Below the pieces are notes generated by a model. That model did not search any database, was not told the DNA's origin, and saw only the letters and a list, made by a program, of their open reading frames with translations. Source: an uncultured Mucilaginibacter sp. (GTDB taxonomy: Bacteria; Bacteroidota; Bacteroidia; Sphingobacteriales; Sphingobacteriaceae). Taken from it: a stretch of 63,590 nucleotides of DNA. Where the stretch lies: NCBI GenBank assembly GCA_903863845.1, contig CAIPDP010000115.1:1-63590 (forward strand), in the 5' to 3' direction. Position numbers and translations under genes: made by a program. Positions 1-7,490 of this stretch are shown here, piece after piece. The first letter of the stretch is position 1. The number at the start of each line of letters is the position of its first letter.

Positions 1-62
1 CTGGTCTTACTGCGAATCTCTTTGATATAGTTTTCTGCTGTTTGTTTCTTCTTGGTTTCCAT
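1..62 (-). CDS. IS3-type transposase OrfA, N-terminal codons only (runs off window)
   Basis: The ATG lies at 60-62 on the minus strand and 20 codons are visible before the window edge (METKKKQTAENYIKEIRSKT). The KQTAENYIKEIR pattern resembles the first residues of IS3-family OrfA proteins, the helix-turn-helix subunit that binds the IS ends. Between the start codon and the AbiEii gene lies about 80 bp that ends in the sequence reused at 1704-1729 and 2420-2451, which fits an IS terminal inverted repeat. Only the start is visible, so whether the element is intact cannot be seen. The family call rests on 20 residues and on the flanking repeat. Confidence 0.5.
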   Translation of the reverse strand, partial: METKKKQTAENYIKEIRSKT

Positions 63-141
63 TGTCTTAAAGTTAATTAATCTTTGGAAACACTCCACAA
101 GCTTAGCACCCAATCGGTCCACTTTCAGCTGACGATTTACA
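63..141 (-). mobile_element. Upstream end of an IS3-type element (terminal inverted repeat)
   Basis: Read on the minus strand this stretch starts TGTAAATCGTCAGCTGAAAG and leads into the transposase start codon. Nearly the same 30 bp recurs at 2420-2451, and the outer 13 bp form both arms of the palindrome at 1704-1729. The TG...CA termini are typical of IS3 elements. The stop codon of the neighbouring AbiEii gene (137-139) lies inside this terminus. Confidence 0.5.
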
Positions 142-979
142 GATAACCAACAAGGTCATGAAAATATTTAGGCGACCACCTCTCGATAACCTTTGGATCC
201 GGTATAAAACGAACAATATCATCCTTAACACGATTAAGATTCACCTCATCGATTTTTGCATGAAGCAATTCCATAAACTCATCCTGGGTAATAGTTTCTT
301 TTGGCCAATCCCCGCTGTCAACTGCCCGTAGCATAAAATGTTTTAAATTCAATTGTACACCTTTTTTGATGTACCACTCCATGTCATACCAGTCGCGTCC
401 CTTAACGTTGTTCTTCCATTTACGGAATAGTAACGCGTGCATCTTACCGGCAAACAGGTCGGCAATGGTGAAACATTTGACGTAAAAAGAGAAGGGTTTC
501 AGCAGCAGTTTTTCTTCGGTCCCGAACCCCAAGGGTGGCTCGGTATCAACTTCAATCTTGATTTTGATATTTGCCCTTTGACCCAGGCCGCTTTGTGGGA
601 TAATATCTTCTAAAATAAGTTCCTTCCATATCGTTTCCGACTTTAAGAACGCCGATTCGATGTTGCTCTTCTGAACCTTCTTCTTCTCTGTTATCGATAC
701 GGTCATCCCCAAGGCCTTGAATTCAGTAATAACGGCCTCCATATATTTCTCGAGCACAAACTCTGAGTTTACTTCCAGCAATGAAAAATCAAGGTCTTCT
801 GAGAAGCGATCTAACCCATAGAATATTCTCAATGCACTACCCCCATAAAAGGCGGCCTTTTCGAAAAACCCGGCACGTTGCAAACCCGCAAGTGCGATCT
901 CCTGCATGATCTCACGCAGTGCGCTAAATGCAGCCTCTTGATTCGCAGGCTTGTAGGTACCTAACCATTCCTTTATCAT
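137..979 (-). CDS. AbiEii/AbiGii-type nucleotidyltransferase toxin
   Basis: This is the toxin half of a type IV toxin-antitoxin (AbiE-like) pair, a family linked to abortive phage infection through nucleotidyl transfer. The signature is clear: YGGSALRIFYGLDRFSEDLDF, with the GGS motif at residues 46-48 and the metal-binding DLD at 62-64, followed near the middle by the conserved GKMHALLFRKW...KGRDWYD block. At 280 residues it has the usual length. It lies immediately downstream of the antitoxin-like gene with a 4-bp stop/start overlap (976-979), the normal AbiEi-AbiEii order, so translation is probably coupled. Its stop codon lies inside an IS end, so the last residue or two may have been altered by insertion. 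The family call is firm. Phage defence itself is inferred from the family. Confidence 0.9.
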   Translation of the reverse strand: MIKEWLGTYKPANQEAAFSALREIMQEIALAGLQRAGFFEKAAFYGGSALRIFYGLDRFSEDLDFSLLEVNSEFVLEKYMEAVITEFKALGMTVSITEKKKVQKSNIESAFLKSETIWKELILEDIIPQSGLGQRANIKIKIEVDTEPPLGFGTEEKLLLKPFSFYVKCFTIADLFAGKMHALLFRKWKNNVKGRDWYDMEWYIKKGVQLNLKHFMLRAVDSGDWPKETITQDEFMELLHAKIDEVNLNRVKDDIVRFIPDPKVIERWSPKYFHDLVGYL

Positions 980-1614
980 AGACCATTGATCGTTTTAATC
1001 AACATTGATAGACTATCTTTCTTGGGCGCGTCTGATAACCAGGACGTAATCTCATGGGTGTTAAAACCCTTCAGGCTGCTTTCATCCATCCGCAAATTTT
1101 CAACCAGATAAGTTAGTACCTCTTTCTTACTTCTGAAAAGAACGGCGGATGTCGTCACTATCTTGTCAGCCAATGCTTTTTCCGGGGAGGCGATCATTAC
1201 CTGCTGGTCATTGGTTAACGACTTCTGTTGGATCCCGAATGAATAATAAGGAAGCGGCAAACGTGTATAAGTATAAACACCAACAGGGGTTTTATACTTC
1301 CTCGAGGCCTTCACGGTCATGGAAACAATTTCAAATACACGTTCCGGGATCAGCCCGTAGTGGGAGAGCGCAGATTCCATTGATACATAGCTCGGACCTA
1401 ATATATGATTAGCCAACAGGAAAGACTCCGGTTTGCTGGTGTTCAAAGAAGGTCCTGCTATATATAAACCCTTTTTTACAGGTTCTAAAACTCCATCGAT
1501 GATCAATCCATGAACCTTGGCGTTGGGCCTTTTGTATTTTGTTAACAACGACATCATTACCTGGTGCGTTATCGGCTGGTTGGCATACGATCTTATCTGT
1601 TGGAGCAAATCCAT
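976..1614 (-). CDS. AbiEi-type antitoxin / transcriptional repressor
   Basis: This is the cognate partner of the downstream nucleotidyltransferase. The N-terminal ~70 residues look like the AbiEi winged-helix domain (residues 'HQVMMSLLTKYKRP...LEPVKKGLYIAGP'), followed by the AbiEi C-terminal region containing 'ASPEKALADKI' and 'SKKEVLTYLVENLRMD'. Known AbiEi proteins repress their own promoter by binding inverted repeats and also neutralise the toxin. I use the ATG at 1614 (MDLLQQIRSYA), not the one 11 codons upstream, because the extra residues (MYYLINILHLY) are AT-rich and unlike the family. The region just upstream holds an 11-bp inverted repeat and two 19-bp direct repeats that could be operators. 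Confidence 0.85.
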   Translation of the reverse strand: MDLLQQIRSYANQPITHQVMMSLLTKYKRPNAKVHGLIIDGVLEPVKKGLYIAGPSLNTSKPESFLLANHILGPSYVSMESALSHYGLIPERVFEIVSMTVKASRKYKTPVGVYTYTRLPLPYYSFGIQQKSLTNDQQVMIASPEKALADKIVTTSAVLFRSKKEVLTYLVENLRMDESSLKGFNTHEITSWLSDAPKKDSLSMLIKTINGL

Positions 1615-1632
1615 ATACAAATGTAAAATATT

Positions 1633-1667
1633 AATAAGATAATACAAAAATATTGGATTATCTTATT
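1633..1667. promoter_or_regulatory. Candidate AbiEi operator: 11-bp inverted repeat
   Basis: AATAAGATAAT (1633-1643) is repeated as a perfect inverted copy ATTATCTTATT (1657-1667) with a 13-bp spacer. It ends about 20 bp before the antitoxin ATG, where an autorepressor would act. AbiEi proteins are known to bind inverted repeats in their own promoters. The site itself is a prediction. Confidence 0.5.
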
Positions 1668-1672
1668 TAAAT

Positions 1673-1711
1673 ATTACATAAAGTGTAAATCTATTACATA
1701 AAGTGTAAATC
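1673..1711. repeat. Two tandem 19-bp direct repeats upstream of the AbiE pair
   Basis: ATTACATAAAGTGTAAATC occurs at 1673-1691 and again at 1693-1711 (20-bp period). The second copy runs directly into the IS-end palindrome. It could be part of the AbiE promoter/operator or a remnant of the IS junction. Confidence 0.6.
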
Positions 1712-1729
1712 GTCAGCTGACGATTTACA
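1704..1729. mobile_element. 26-bp perfect palindrome made of two abutted IS ends
   Basis: The left arm TGTAAATCGTCAG (1704-1716) and right arm CTGACGATTTACA (1717-1729) are exact reverse complements with no spacer. Each arm equals the outermost 13 bp of the IS end seen at 1-141. The arrangement resembles two IS termini joined head to head with the element body missing. Confidence 0.5.
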
Positions 1730-2445
1730 AATCTTGGAATGGCAATCAGTCGGAATACTTTATCATATGGGCGGTAGAATCGGGTGTGTAAGCAGGTGGT
1801 ACTTTACTCCCATTTACATCATGTTTTCATCCCGGAATCAACCCTTCCGTTCCATACTTATATTTTGCAGCTATGACTTCAGCCTTTTGCTATAAATTCT
1901 ACAGATTCACGGCCTTGGCAACAGGTTTTAAACCTTCTAAACCCCGATCCCTGATCAGTTTTAATAATCGACAAATCCTGAGAGTCTGATAAAATATAAT
2001 AGCAAAGAACAACGCGTCTAACAGATAATCCAGAACTGCCTGTTCATACCCGAAATACATCTTGCTATTAAAGTGTTATATACTAATAGACTTTAAATCG
2101 TTATTGGTGATCACTTTTACAATAAATCAGATATGAAAGTTGATCCACGATCGATTGCTAAATTCAATGCTGATTTTAGATTGACGAAGGATAGCGCTTT
2201 ATTATTATGCAGTATCATTCAATGACAATATCAAATCCATCGTTTCAAAAAGTTTTCTAATTTGATTAAGTCATAGCCCCGACGGGACTAATAAATCACT
2301 GCCCGATAACAGGGTTTTTGTTTCATTTCAACTCCTATTGAATAAAAAAACGATTCATGATAAGTCATTGGCGTATCCCCTGTAGCATCCCCCTTTGGAA
2401 GTTGAGTTGGGTTGGCGCCCGATCGGTCTACTTTCAGCTGATGAT
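1730..2445. other. 716-bp region without a convincing gene
   Basis: The stretch lies between two IS-end copies. The only open frame of note is a 53-codon minus-strand ORF (1899-2060). No tRNA or clear terminator was seen. It may be decayed mobile-element DNA. Confidence 0.6.
1899..2060 (-). CDS. Possible 53-residue hydrophobic small protein (weak)
   Basis: The ORF starts ATG at 2060 (MYFGYEQAVLDYLLDALFF...) and ends TAG at 1899-1901. It contains one hydrophobic segment (LDALFFAIIFYQTL) followed by a basic stretch. No family is recognised. It lies alone in the gene-poor stretch between IS ends, so it may be a remnant or chance ORF. Confidence 0.2.
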   Translation of the reverse strand: MYFGYEQAVLDYLLDALFFAIIFYQTLRICRLLKLIRDRGLEGLKPVAKAVNL

Positions 2446-2451
2446 TTACAA
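2420..2451. mobile_element. Solo copy of the IS end
   Basis: The plus strand reads CGATCGGTCTACTTTCAGCT followed by GATGATTTACA. This differs by a few bases from 111-141 (CAATCGGTCCACTTTCAGCT, GACGATTTACA) and has the same orientation. The stop codon of the histidine kinase gene (2446-2448) lies inside it, so the IS end defines the 3' end of that gene. Confidence 0.5.
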
Positions 2452-4566
2452 ACTATAACTGCTTTCAATAATTTCATTTACAGTAAGGTTCACGGTAACC
2501 AATGTGCCACATGCTTTATTTTCGTCATCATACAAGTCATGCGTTGTTACCCTGATATTACTTGAGTTTTTAGTATTTAATAGTTCGATTCTTTCATTTG
2601 TGATATTTGTGCCATGCGATTGATGGTTAAAATTGTTTCGCTTTTTCAACTCAGAGGCCATCTTTCTGCCTATGCCATCATCCTGTATTTTTATTAATAT
2701 TTTTTTATTCGCATGTTCGTCCGGTTCAATCGATATTTTGACTGTACCCTCACCTTTCTTGGGTAAAATGCCATGTATTACCGCATTTTCGGCATAAGGT
2801 TGAATTAACAAAGGGGCTATTTCTATAAATTCAGGGTCAATACTTTCATGAACATGGACCTGATAATGAAGCCTGCCCTTAAATCTCAGGCTTTCCATTT
2901 TTAAGTAAAGCTCTATTAACTCAAGTTCGTTTGCCAGGGTAATTTTTTCAGACCGGGCAATATCAAGCGTTGTACGAATCAAACGTGAAAACTTTGAAAT
3001 ATAGTCAGATGCTTCTTCTGCCCTATTATTCTCGAGGTACATTTTGATAGAATTAAGGCAATTAAAGATAAAATGAGGATTCATTTGTGCTTTAAGCGAA
3101 GCAAGGTTCAAATCGTTGATCTGATTTTCAAATAATATTTCTTTTAACTGGCGGTCCAATTTTTCGCGTGCCAGGTTATTTTCGAACTTCATGCGCTGGA
3201 CGCGGCTGCGATAAAACAAGAACGAAACGGCAAAAAGAGCCAGGATGATAACAATAACGATATAAAGAACAAGGAAGCGGGCCCGATTGCTTGCATCGGC
3301 CTTTTCCTGGGTCAGACGCAACTTTTCTGCCTTTGCAGCGTATTCGGCAGAGTCGCGTTGCCGCATAAAATTGCTCTTCAAATGACTTTTGGCAAGGTCG
3401 CCGCGGCTATTTATCACATATTTTACGCGCAAAACCGCTAAAGTGTCCTCATACCGAACAGCCTGTTTATAATTGCCAAGAATCTTTTCGATCTTAACCA
3501 GATCACTAATTGCATACAATAGCTCTCTAGGTTGATTGCTTGCTCTGAAATAATTTTCCGCATTTCTTTTGGATGCCCTTGCATTTAACAGTAATGCACG
3601 CCCTGCCTCACTTGAAATTCGGCCCGTTCTTGATAACAATGAATCTTCCCAAAAATAGCAACGACCAATTTGTCCGTAAAATTGCCCGATTACAAAAGGT
3701 AGGAAAACATAATGGGCTTTAGTTTTAAGTTGTAAGCTTTTTAAAACGGATATACCATGAAAACAAACCTTAATCGCATCGTTATAATTTTTTTGCCGCA
3801 GTTTCATATCCGATATTCTATGCAGTGTTTCTGCATAATTTTGAATATCCTGGATTTGCCAGCTTAACTGCTTTGATTTTTCGAAGTAAACCGTTGCATT
3901 TTTGTAATCACTTTCTTCTGCATTAATAATTCCAAGCCACTTATAACCCTGGGCCTTAGTCTTGAGATCTTTGAGTCCCTCAGTCAAAATGGCCAGGCGT
4001 TTAGCCGCTTCTAAGGCCGGCCCGGGTTGATCTAACAAACGATACGCATTGGCGACCCGTCGCAGTGATTCATAAATTCCCAGGCTAAATTTGTTTCTTT
4101 CGGCTATGGCGAGCGCACTTTTATACAAATTAAGTGCGTTTTTCGTATCTCCCGCAGCTAAAAAGCAAACCCCCATACCGTTGGTTTCTTCAATTACTTT
4201 TTTGTAGTCTTGTATTTGTGCCGCCAGATCCCTGGCTTTATTGTAGCATTCATAAGCGTGCTCAAAATCATCCTTTCCCCAATATCCTGTTCCCAAAGCA
4301 TGAAGCGCTTTAATTTCATATTGTGGCCGGTGTAATGTTTGGGCGAGGCTTAATGCTTGTCGCGCGAAATTGATGCTGCTGTCTGGATTAGCAAGTGTAA
4401 ATGATTCTGACTGTTTGATCAATAAACTGAACATCGCTGTGTCGCCGCGCAAAGCATGGTTGCCCCGCTCCGTTTCGGCGGGTACAGCCCAACTTTTTGG
4501 ACACATACAAATAATAATAACACCCAGGTAAAGCGGTGATAAAACTTTTAGTGCAGATAAACGCAT
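2446..4566 (-). CDS. LytS-type sensor histidine kinase with periplasmic TPR domain
   Basis: The 706-residue protein has a signal peptide (1-27), a periplasmic array of tetratricopeptide-like helices (about 40-380), a coiled stretch, one membrane span (about 430-452) and a cytoplasmic His_kinase/HATPase_c module. The phospho-acceptor motif MNPHFIFN places the histidine at about 498, the ATP N-box is YAENAVIHG (about 591-599) and the G-box is DDGIG (about 629-633). Such kinases normally signal to a LytTR-type response regulator encoded next door, but none is present here. The gene is therefore an orphan kinase whose partner must lie elsewhere. The stop codon falls inside an IS end, so the extreme C-terminus may not be original. 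Ligand and target genes cannot be read from the sequence. Confidence 0.9.
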   Translation of the reverse strand: MRLSALKVLSPLYLGVIIICMCPKSWAVPAETERGNHALRGDTAMFSLLIKQSESFTLANPDSSINFARQALSLAQTLHRPQYEIKALHALGTGYWGKDDFEHAYECYNKARDLAAQIQDYKKVIEETNGMGVCFLAAGDTKNALNLYKSALAIAERNKFSLGIYESLRRVANAYRLLDQPGPALEAAKRLAILTEGLKDLKTKAQGYKWLGIINAEESDYKNATVYFEKSKQLSWQIQDIQNYAETLHRISDMKLRQKNYNDAIKVCFHGISVLKSLQLKTKAHYVFLPFVIGQFYGQIGRCYFWEDSLLSRTGRISSEAGRALLLNARASKRNAENYFRASNQPRELLYAISDLVKIEKILGNYKQAVRYEDTLAVLRVKYVINSRGDLAKSHLKSNFMRQRDSAEYAAKAEKLRLTQEKADASNRARFLVLYIVIVIILALFAVSFLFYRSRVQRMKFENNLAREKLDRQLKEILFENQINDLNLASLKAQMNPHFIFNCLNSIKMYLENNRAEEASDYISKFSRLIRTTLDIARSEKITLANELELIELYLKMESLRFKGRLHYQVHVHESIDPEFIEIAPLLIQPYAENAVIHGILPKKGEGTVKISIEPDEHANKKILIKIQDDGIGRKMASELKKRNNFNHQSHGTNITNERIELLNTKNSSNIRVTTHDLYDDENKACGTLVTVNLTVNEIIESSYSL

Positions 4567-4670
4567 ATATACAGCAACGGCAAAATAATTTCACTTCGAA
4601 AACTACCGAATTATTTAGTTAAATATACCACAAAAAATAGTAGTTTTTTTTTAACATATTGCCGTAATAG

Positions 4671-4871
4671 CAGATTCAAAATCAAGACCTTACAACAGGC
4701 GAGCTGATCACCTCACAGTCTGATGCAACCGGCCCTGGTGTTGGCTTGGGCAATATGCCCTTGATTATTGGAACCACAAAGAATTTTTATTTTGAAACTA
4801 GGCGATTCAAGGAAGTGACAATAATAAAATTTCACTTTTATTGCTGGAGAATTTCATTAGGTCCCCGCTGA
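4671..4871 (+). pseudogene. 3' remnant of an unidentified gene
   Basis: A 66-codon open frame ends in TGA (4869-4871) directly before a strong terminator. It reads QIQNQDLTTGELITSQ... with a protein-like middle (TGPGVGLGNMPLIIG). It has no plausible start, because an in-frame TAG lies just upstream and the first ATG is 27 codons in. The coding-like composition and the attached terminator suggest the tail of a gene whose 5' part was lost. I do not recognise the family. Confidence 0.3.
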
Positions 4872-4879
4872 AATGAAAG

Positions 4880-4907
4880 AAGGCTCCAAAATGGAGCCTT
4901 AATTTTT
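4880..4907 (+). terminator. Rho-independent terminator
   Basis: AAGGCTCC (4880-4887) pairs perfectly with GGAGCCTT (4893-4900) around a 5-nt loop and is followed by AATTTTT. It sits 8 bp after the stop of the ORF remnant. Confidence 0.65.
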
Positions 4908-4920
4908 ACCCTACCTTATC

Positions 4921-5178
4921 ATGTTTACCGTATACCTGCTATAATCGCAAAAACACAACAAGAACTATATCGGCTACACATCCGATCTCGAGAATCGTAT
5001 CCGCTCCCATTATGAATCAGGCACGAACGGCTTCACCCTAAAGTTCCGGCCTTGGGGCATACTTTTCACGGAATTTTATTCAACCAAAACTCAAGCGCTC
5101 ATCCGCGAAAAACAGTTAAAAAGTGGTAAGTGAGGTGAGTATATCTGGCAAATCTTGCGGGAAAATTTTGCTGGCTAA
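4921..5178 (+). pseudogene. GIY-YIG nuclease-like protein, broken by two stop codons
   Basis: Read in one frame from the ATG at 4921 the sequence gives MFTVYLL-stop-SQKHNKNYIGYTSDLENRIRSH, then ...FRPWGILFTEFYSTKTQALIREKQLKSGK-stop-GEYIWQILRENFAG. This is the small UPF0213-type GIY-YIG protein of about 85 residues. An in-frame TAA lies at codon 8 (4942-4944), where the family has a tyrosine or similar residue. A TGA at 5131-5133 is probably a mutated CGA. No frameshift is needed. The GIY-YIG core (YLL...NYIGYTS) and the REKQLK motif are otherwise intact, so decay looks recent. The three-part reading is direct from sequence and the family is well known. Confidence 0.8.
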
Positions 5179-5373
5179 AATGAAATTAAACAGGCTAAAT
5201 TGCACATTTCAGCCTCAATTTAGTTTTGTTCCTTTCAAAAATCGTCCTCTATTTTCTCCTAAATGTAATGTTTTTCGAATTGCTGCCAGCTAAAATATCA
5301 TTGCCTTACTTTTATGGCTAATTAATAACGATTTGCTCAAAACACCAATAACATCTTATAATACAGAGCTTCG

Positions 5374-5661
5374 ATGACTAAAGCCCTCGATTTTGACATC
5401 AAAGATACCGACAGGGTCATTGAGATGGCCTGGGAAGACCGCACGCCATTTGATGCTATAAAATTACAGTTCGGCATAAGCGAACAACAGGTAATTGAAT
5501 TGATGCGCAGGGAAATGAAGCCCTCAAGCTTCAGGATGTGGCGTCAGCGGGTACAGGGTCGGGCTACCAAACACAGCAAGACAGCCCTATCCTCAACATG
5601 GCGATTTAAATGCAATATGCAAAAACAGATCAGTGGGAATAAGATCAGTAAGCGCATTTGA
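5374..5661 (+). CDS. TIGR03643/DUF2805 family protein
   Basis: This small 95-residue protein has the family core 'DRVIEMAWEDRTPFDAIKLQFGISEQQVIELMRREMKPSSFRMWRQRVQGRATKH' (residues about 13-68). It contains a predicted helix-turn-helix-like segment (FDAIKLQFGISEQQVIELM). The function of the family is not established. The C-terminal ~25 residues after ATKHSK are basic and probably unstructured. It stands alone between the GIY-YIG remnant and the sigma-factor group, with no signal peptide, and is probably cytoplasmic and possibly nucleic-acid binding (inference). Confidence 0.8.
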   Translation: MTKALDFDIKDTDRVIEMAWEDRTPFDAIKLQFGISEQQVIELMRREMKPSSFRMWRQRVQGRATKHSKTALSSTWRFKCNMQKQISGNKISKRI

Positions 5662-5841
5662 AGGCTTGCTGATGGCTATTTGGCACAAAAGATCTTGATG
5701 TACTAAATCCCATTTCTTTTAATTTCTAACACTTTAGCCTAGGGTTTGCGGCCAAAAAGAACTAAACATTAAAAAATATTTTATTGTCCCTGTAATATTT
5801 TCTTTTCTCGTGCCACTGATAGTGCAAAAGATAAATTAATC

Positions 5842-6096
5842 ATGGAAATCTCAAATGTTTTTAAAACTTCAAATCGATATAACCGTATCGCTTACGTTGC
5901 ATTGATCATTGCCGGCATCTTACACCTGATACTGAAGCACAACCTTTCAGATGCGATTACTTACTTCCTGATCGCACTTTGTTTCGACCCATTTGACCAG
6001 GAAATCAGATGGGAATCGAGGTCCTTTTATCAAAAATTATGGCTTGGGGTACATATTACTTTGGTATTGACACTTGCATTATGTATAATTTTTTAG
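5842..6096 (+). CDS. Small two-span membrane protein
   Basis: The 84-residue protein is not recognised by name. It has hydrophobic segments at about residues 17-34 (IAYVALIIAGILHLIL) and 66-84 (LWLGVHITLVLTLALCIIF), with a central loop carrying FDPFDQEIRWESRSFYQ. Similar short proteins are common in front of ECF sigma factors in this phylum. It ends 48 bp before the sigma factor start and is read in the same direction, so it may be co-transcribed. Confidence 0.6.
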   Translation: MEISNVFKTSNRYNRIAYVALIIAGILHLILKHNLSDAITYFLIALCFDPFDQEIRWESRSFYQKLWLGVHITLVLTLALCIIF

Positions 6097-6144
6097 AGCG
6101 GATTTCATATATTGTAATTGAACGATCAGTTAAAATAAACGAGC

Positions 6145-6621
6145 TTGAGCGAGAAAGATTTCCTGGCACAATTAAAAACACACCAGCGCATCATTTATAA
6201 ACTGGTTAATATTTACGCACGCGATGTAGACGACAAAAAAGACCTGCAGCAGGAAATTATTTTGCAGGCATGGAAAGGCTATCCGCATTTTAAAGGCGAA
6301 TCAAAATTCAGCACCTGGCTATATCGTTTATCCCTGAACACGATCTTTACGATGCGCCGGCGAACTAGTGCCATAGAATATCACGAAAACCTTGAGCCGC
6401 TGAACAAATTAACGTCTCCTTTTGAAGCTAAGGACAATACTGAATTGCTCTATTATGCCATTAAACAGCTAAATGATGCTGAAAAGGCCATCATATCATT
6501 GTCGCTCGAAGGTTATGACAATAAAGAGATTGCTGAGATTATTGGCATTTCTTCAAATCTGGTCGGAGTTAAGGTTTACCGTGCAAAACAAAAACTAACA
6601 GAAATATTAAAAAAGTTATGA
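6145..6621 (+). CDS. ECF-type RNA polymerase sigma factor
   Basis: The 158-residue sigma-70 family protein has region 2 (about 10-75: 'IIYKLVNIYARDVDDKKDLQQEIILQAWKGYPHFKGESKFSTWLYRLSLNTI') and region 4 (about 105-155: 'LNDAEKAIISLSLEGYDNKEIAEIIGISSNLVGVKVYRAKQKL'). It directs RNA polymerase to alternative promoters. The start used is TTG at 6145 (SEKDFLAQL) because no ATG or GTG occurs before the conserved region. It overlaps the next gene by ATGA (6618-6621), so the two are translationally coupled. Its target promoters are not evident in the window. Confidence 0.9.
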   Translation: MSEKDFLAQLKTHQRIIYKLVNIYARDVDDKKDLQQEIILQAWKGYPHFKGESKFSTWLYRLSLNTIFTMRRRTSAIEYHENLEPLNKLTSPFEAKDNTELLYYAIKQLNDAEKAIISLSLEGYDNKEIAEIIGISSNLVGVKVYRAKQKLTEILKKL

Positions 6622-7235
6622 ATATTGAACCCGAAAAGCTTTGGAAAAACATGGGCAGCGCTGATGAAAGTCAAACGCCTATTGATTTTACTATAAATGT
6701 TAACCATTCGACTAGTGAAACCAGCTCGCCACTAGTTAAAATAAAAAAATCCTTAGAAATAGGCATGATCTGGATCGGGATATTATTAGCCCTTTATATC
6801 ACTGCGATCCTGGTTTTTCAGCCTGTCTTTACTAAAATAAGCTTGCTCATTCTTGCTGGTTATAGTATCTATTGTATTATCCAAAGCATAAACTTTCATC
6901 GGCAAATCACTACAGACGTCCTTACCACAAATTCGCTAAAAACCGAATTAGAGCGGCATTATTATAGTATAATGCGCTGGTGCAAATTACAGGAACGGTA
7001 TGCTATCTTTTTATATCCGGTAAGTATTTTGGGAGGTGCCATTCTCGGTTTGAGCACTGCAGGAGTTGAAAAAATGAACCATTTACTACATAATCCTGCC
7101 CTTTGGGCGATCTTAACAGGCTTCATCATTATCCTATCTCCGGTTTTATTTTATATGACCCGTAGGATGATGAAAGTTGCCTATTATAAGCACCTGGAAC
7201 ATTTGAAAAACCTGATCGATCTGTTTGTTGAATAA
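6618..7235 (+). CDS. Membrane protein coupled to the ECF sigma factor (putative anti-sigma partner)
   Basis: The 205-residue protein has a hydrophilic N-terminus of about 50 residues (MNIEPEKLWKNMGSADESQ...) and four hydrophobic segments: IGMIWIGILLALYITAIL, ISLLILAGYSIYCIIQ, FLYPVSILGGAILGLS and LWAILTGFIIILSPVLFY. Its 4-bp overlap with the sigma gene and the cytosolic N-terminus with membrane anchor fit an anti-sigma or sigma-associated membrane protein. No conserved anti-sigma zinc motif is seen, so the role is inferred from position alone. Confidence 0.6.
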   Translation: MNIEPEKLWKNMGSADESQTPIDFTINVNHSTSETSSPLVKIKKSLEIGMIWIGILLALYITAILVFQPVFTKISLLILAGYSIYCIIQSINFHRQITTDVLTTNSLKTELERHYYSIMRWCKLQERYAIFLYPVSILGGAILGLSTAGVEKMNHLLHNPALWAILTGFIIILSPVLFYMTRRMMKVAYYKHLEHLKNLIDLFVE

Positions 7236-7490
7236 TGCAATTCCTATATTTCAGCTATCCGGATGCCTGACCTTGTGGTTTGACCGGCAATAATAGGGGA
7301 TAGTTCAGCAAAATATTATTGGTTTTTTGGGATTTTACCGCTTTCAATTGCCATGATCTGGTATCCGGATAATCCGAAGCTGCATCTCTTTCGTATATAA
7401 ACCATCAGCCCGCGTTTAATTAAACAAGCATGACATTTGCTAAACGTTTAAGCTTTAATTTTACCTTATTATTTACAACCTGTTGATATT
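7236..7490. other. Intergenic region with short palindrome before the TetR gene
   Basis: No gene is seen. TAAACGTTTA (7441-7450) is a perfect 10-bp palindrome about 40 bp before the TetR-family ATG and could be an autoregulatory operator. This is a weak prediction because the site is short. Confidence 0.3.
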
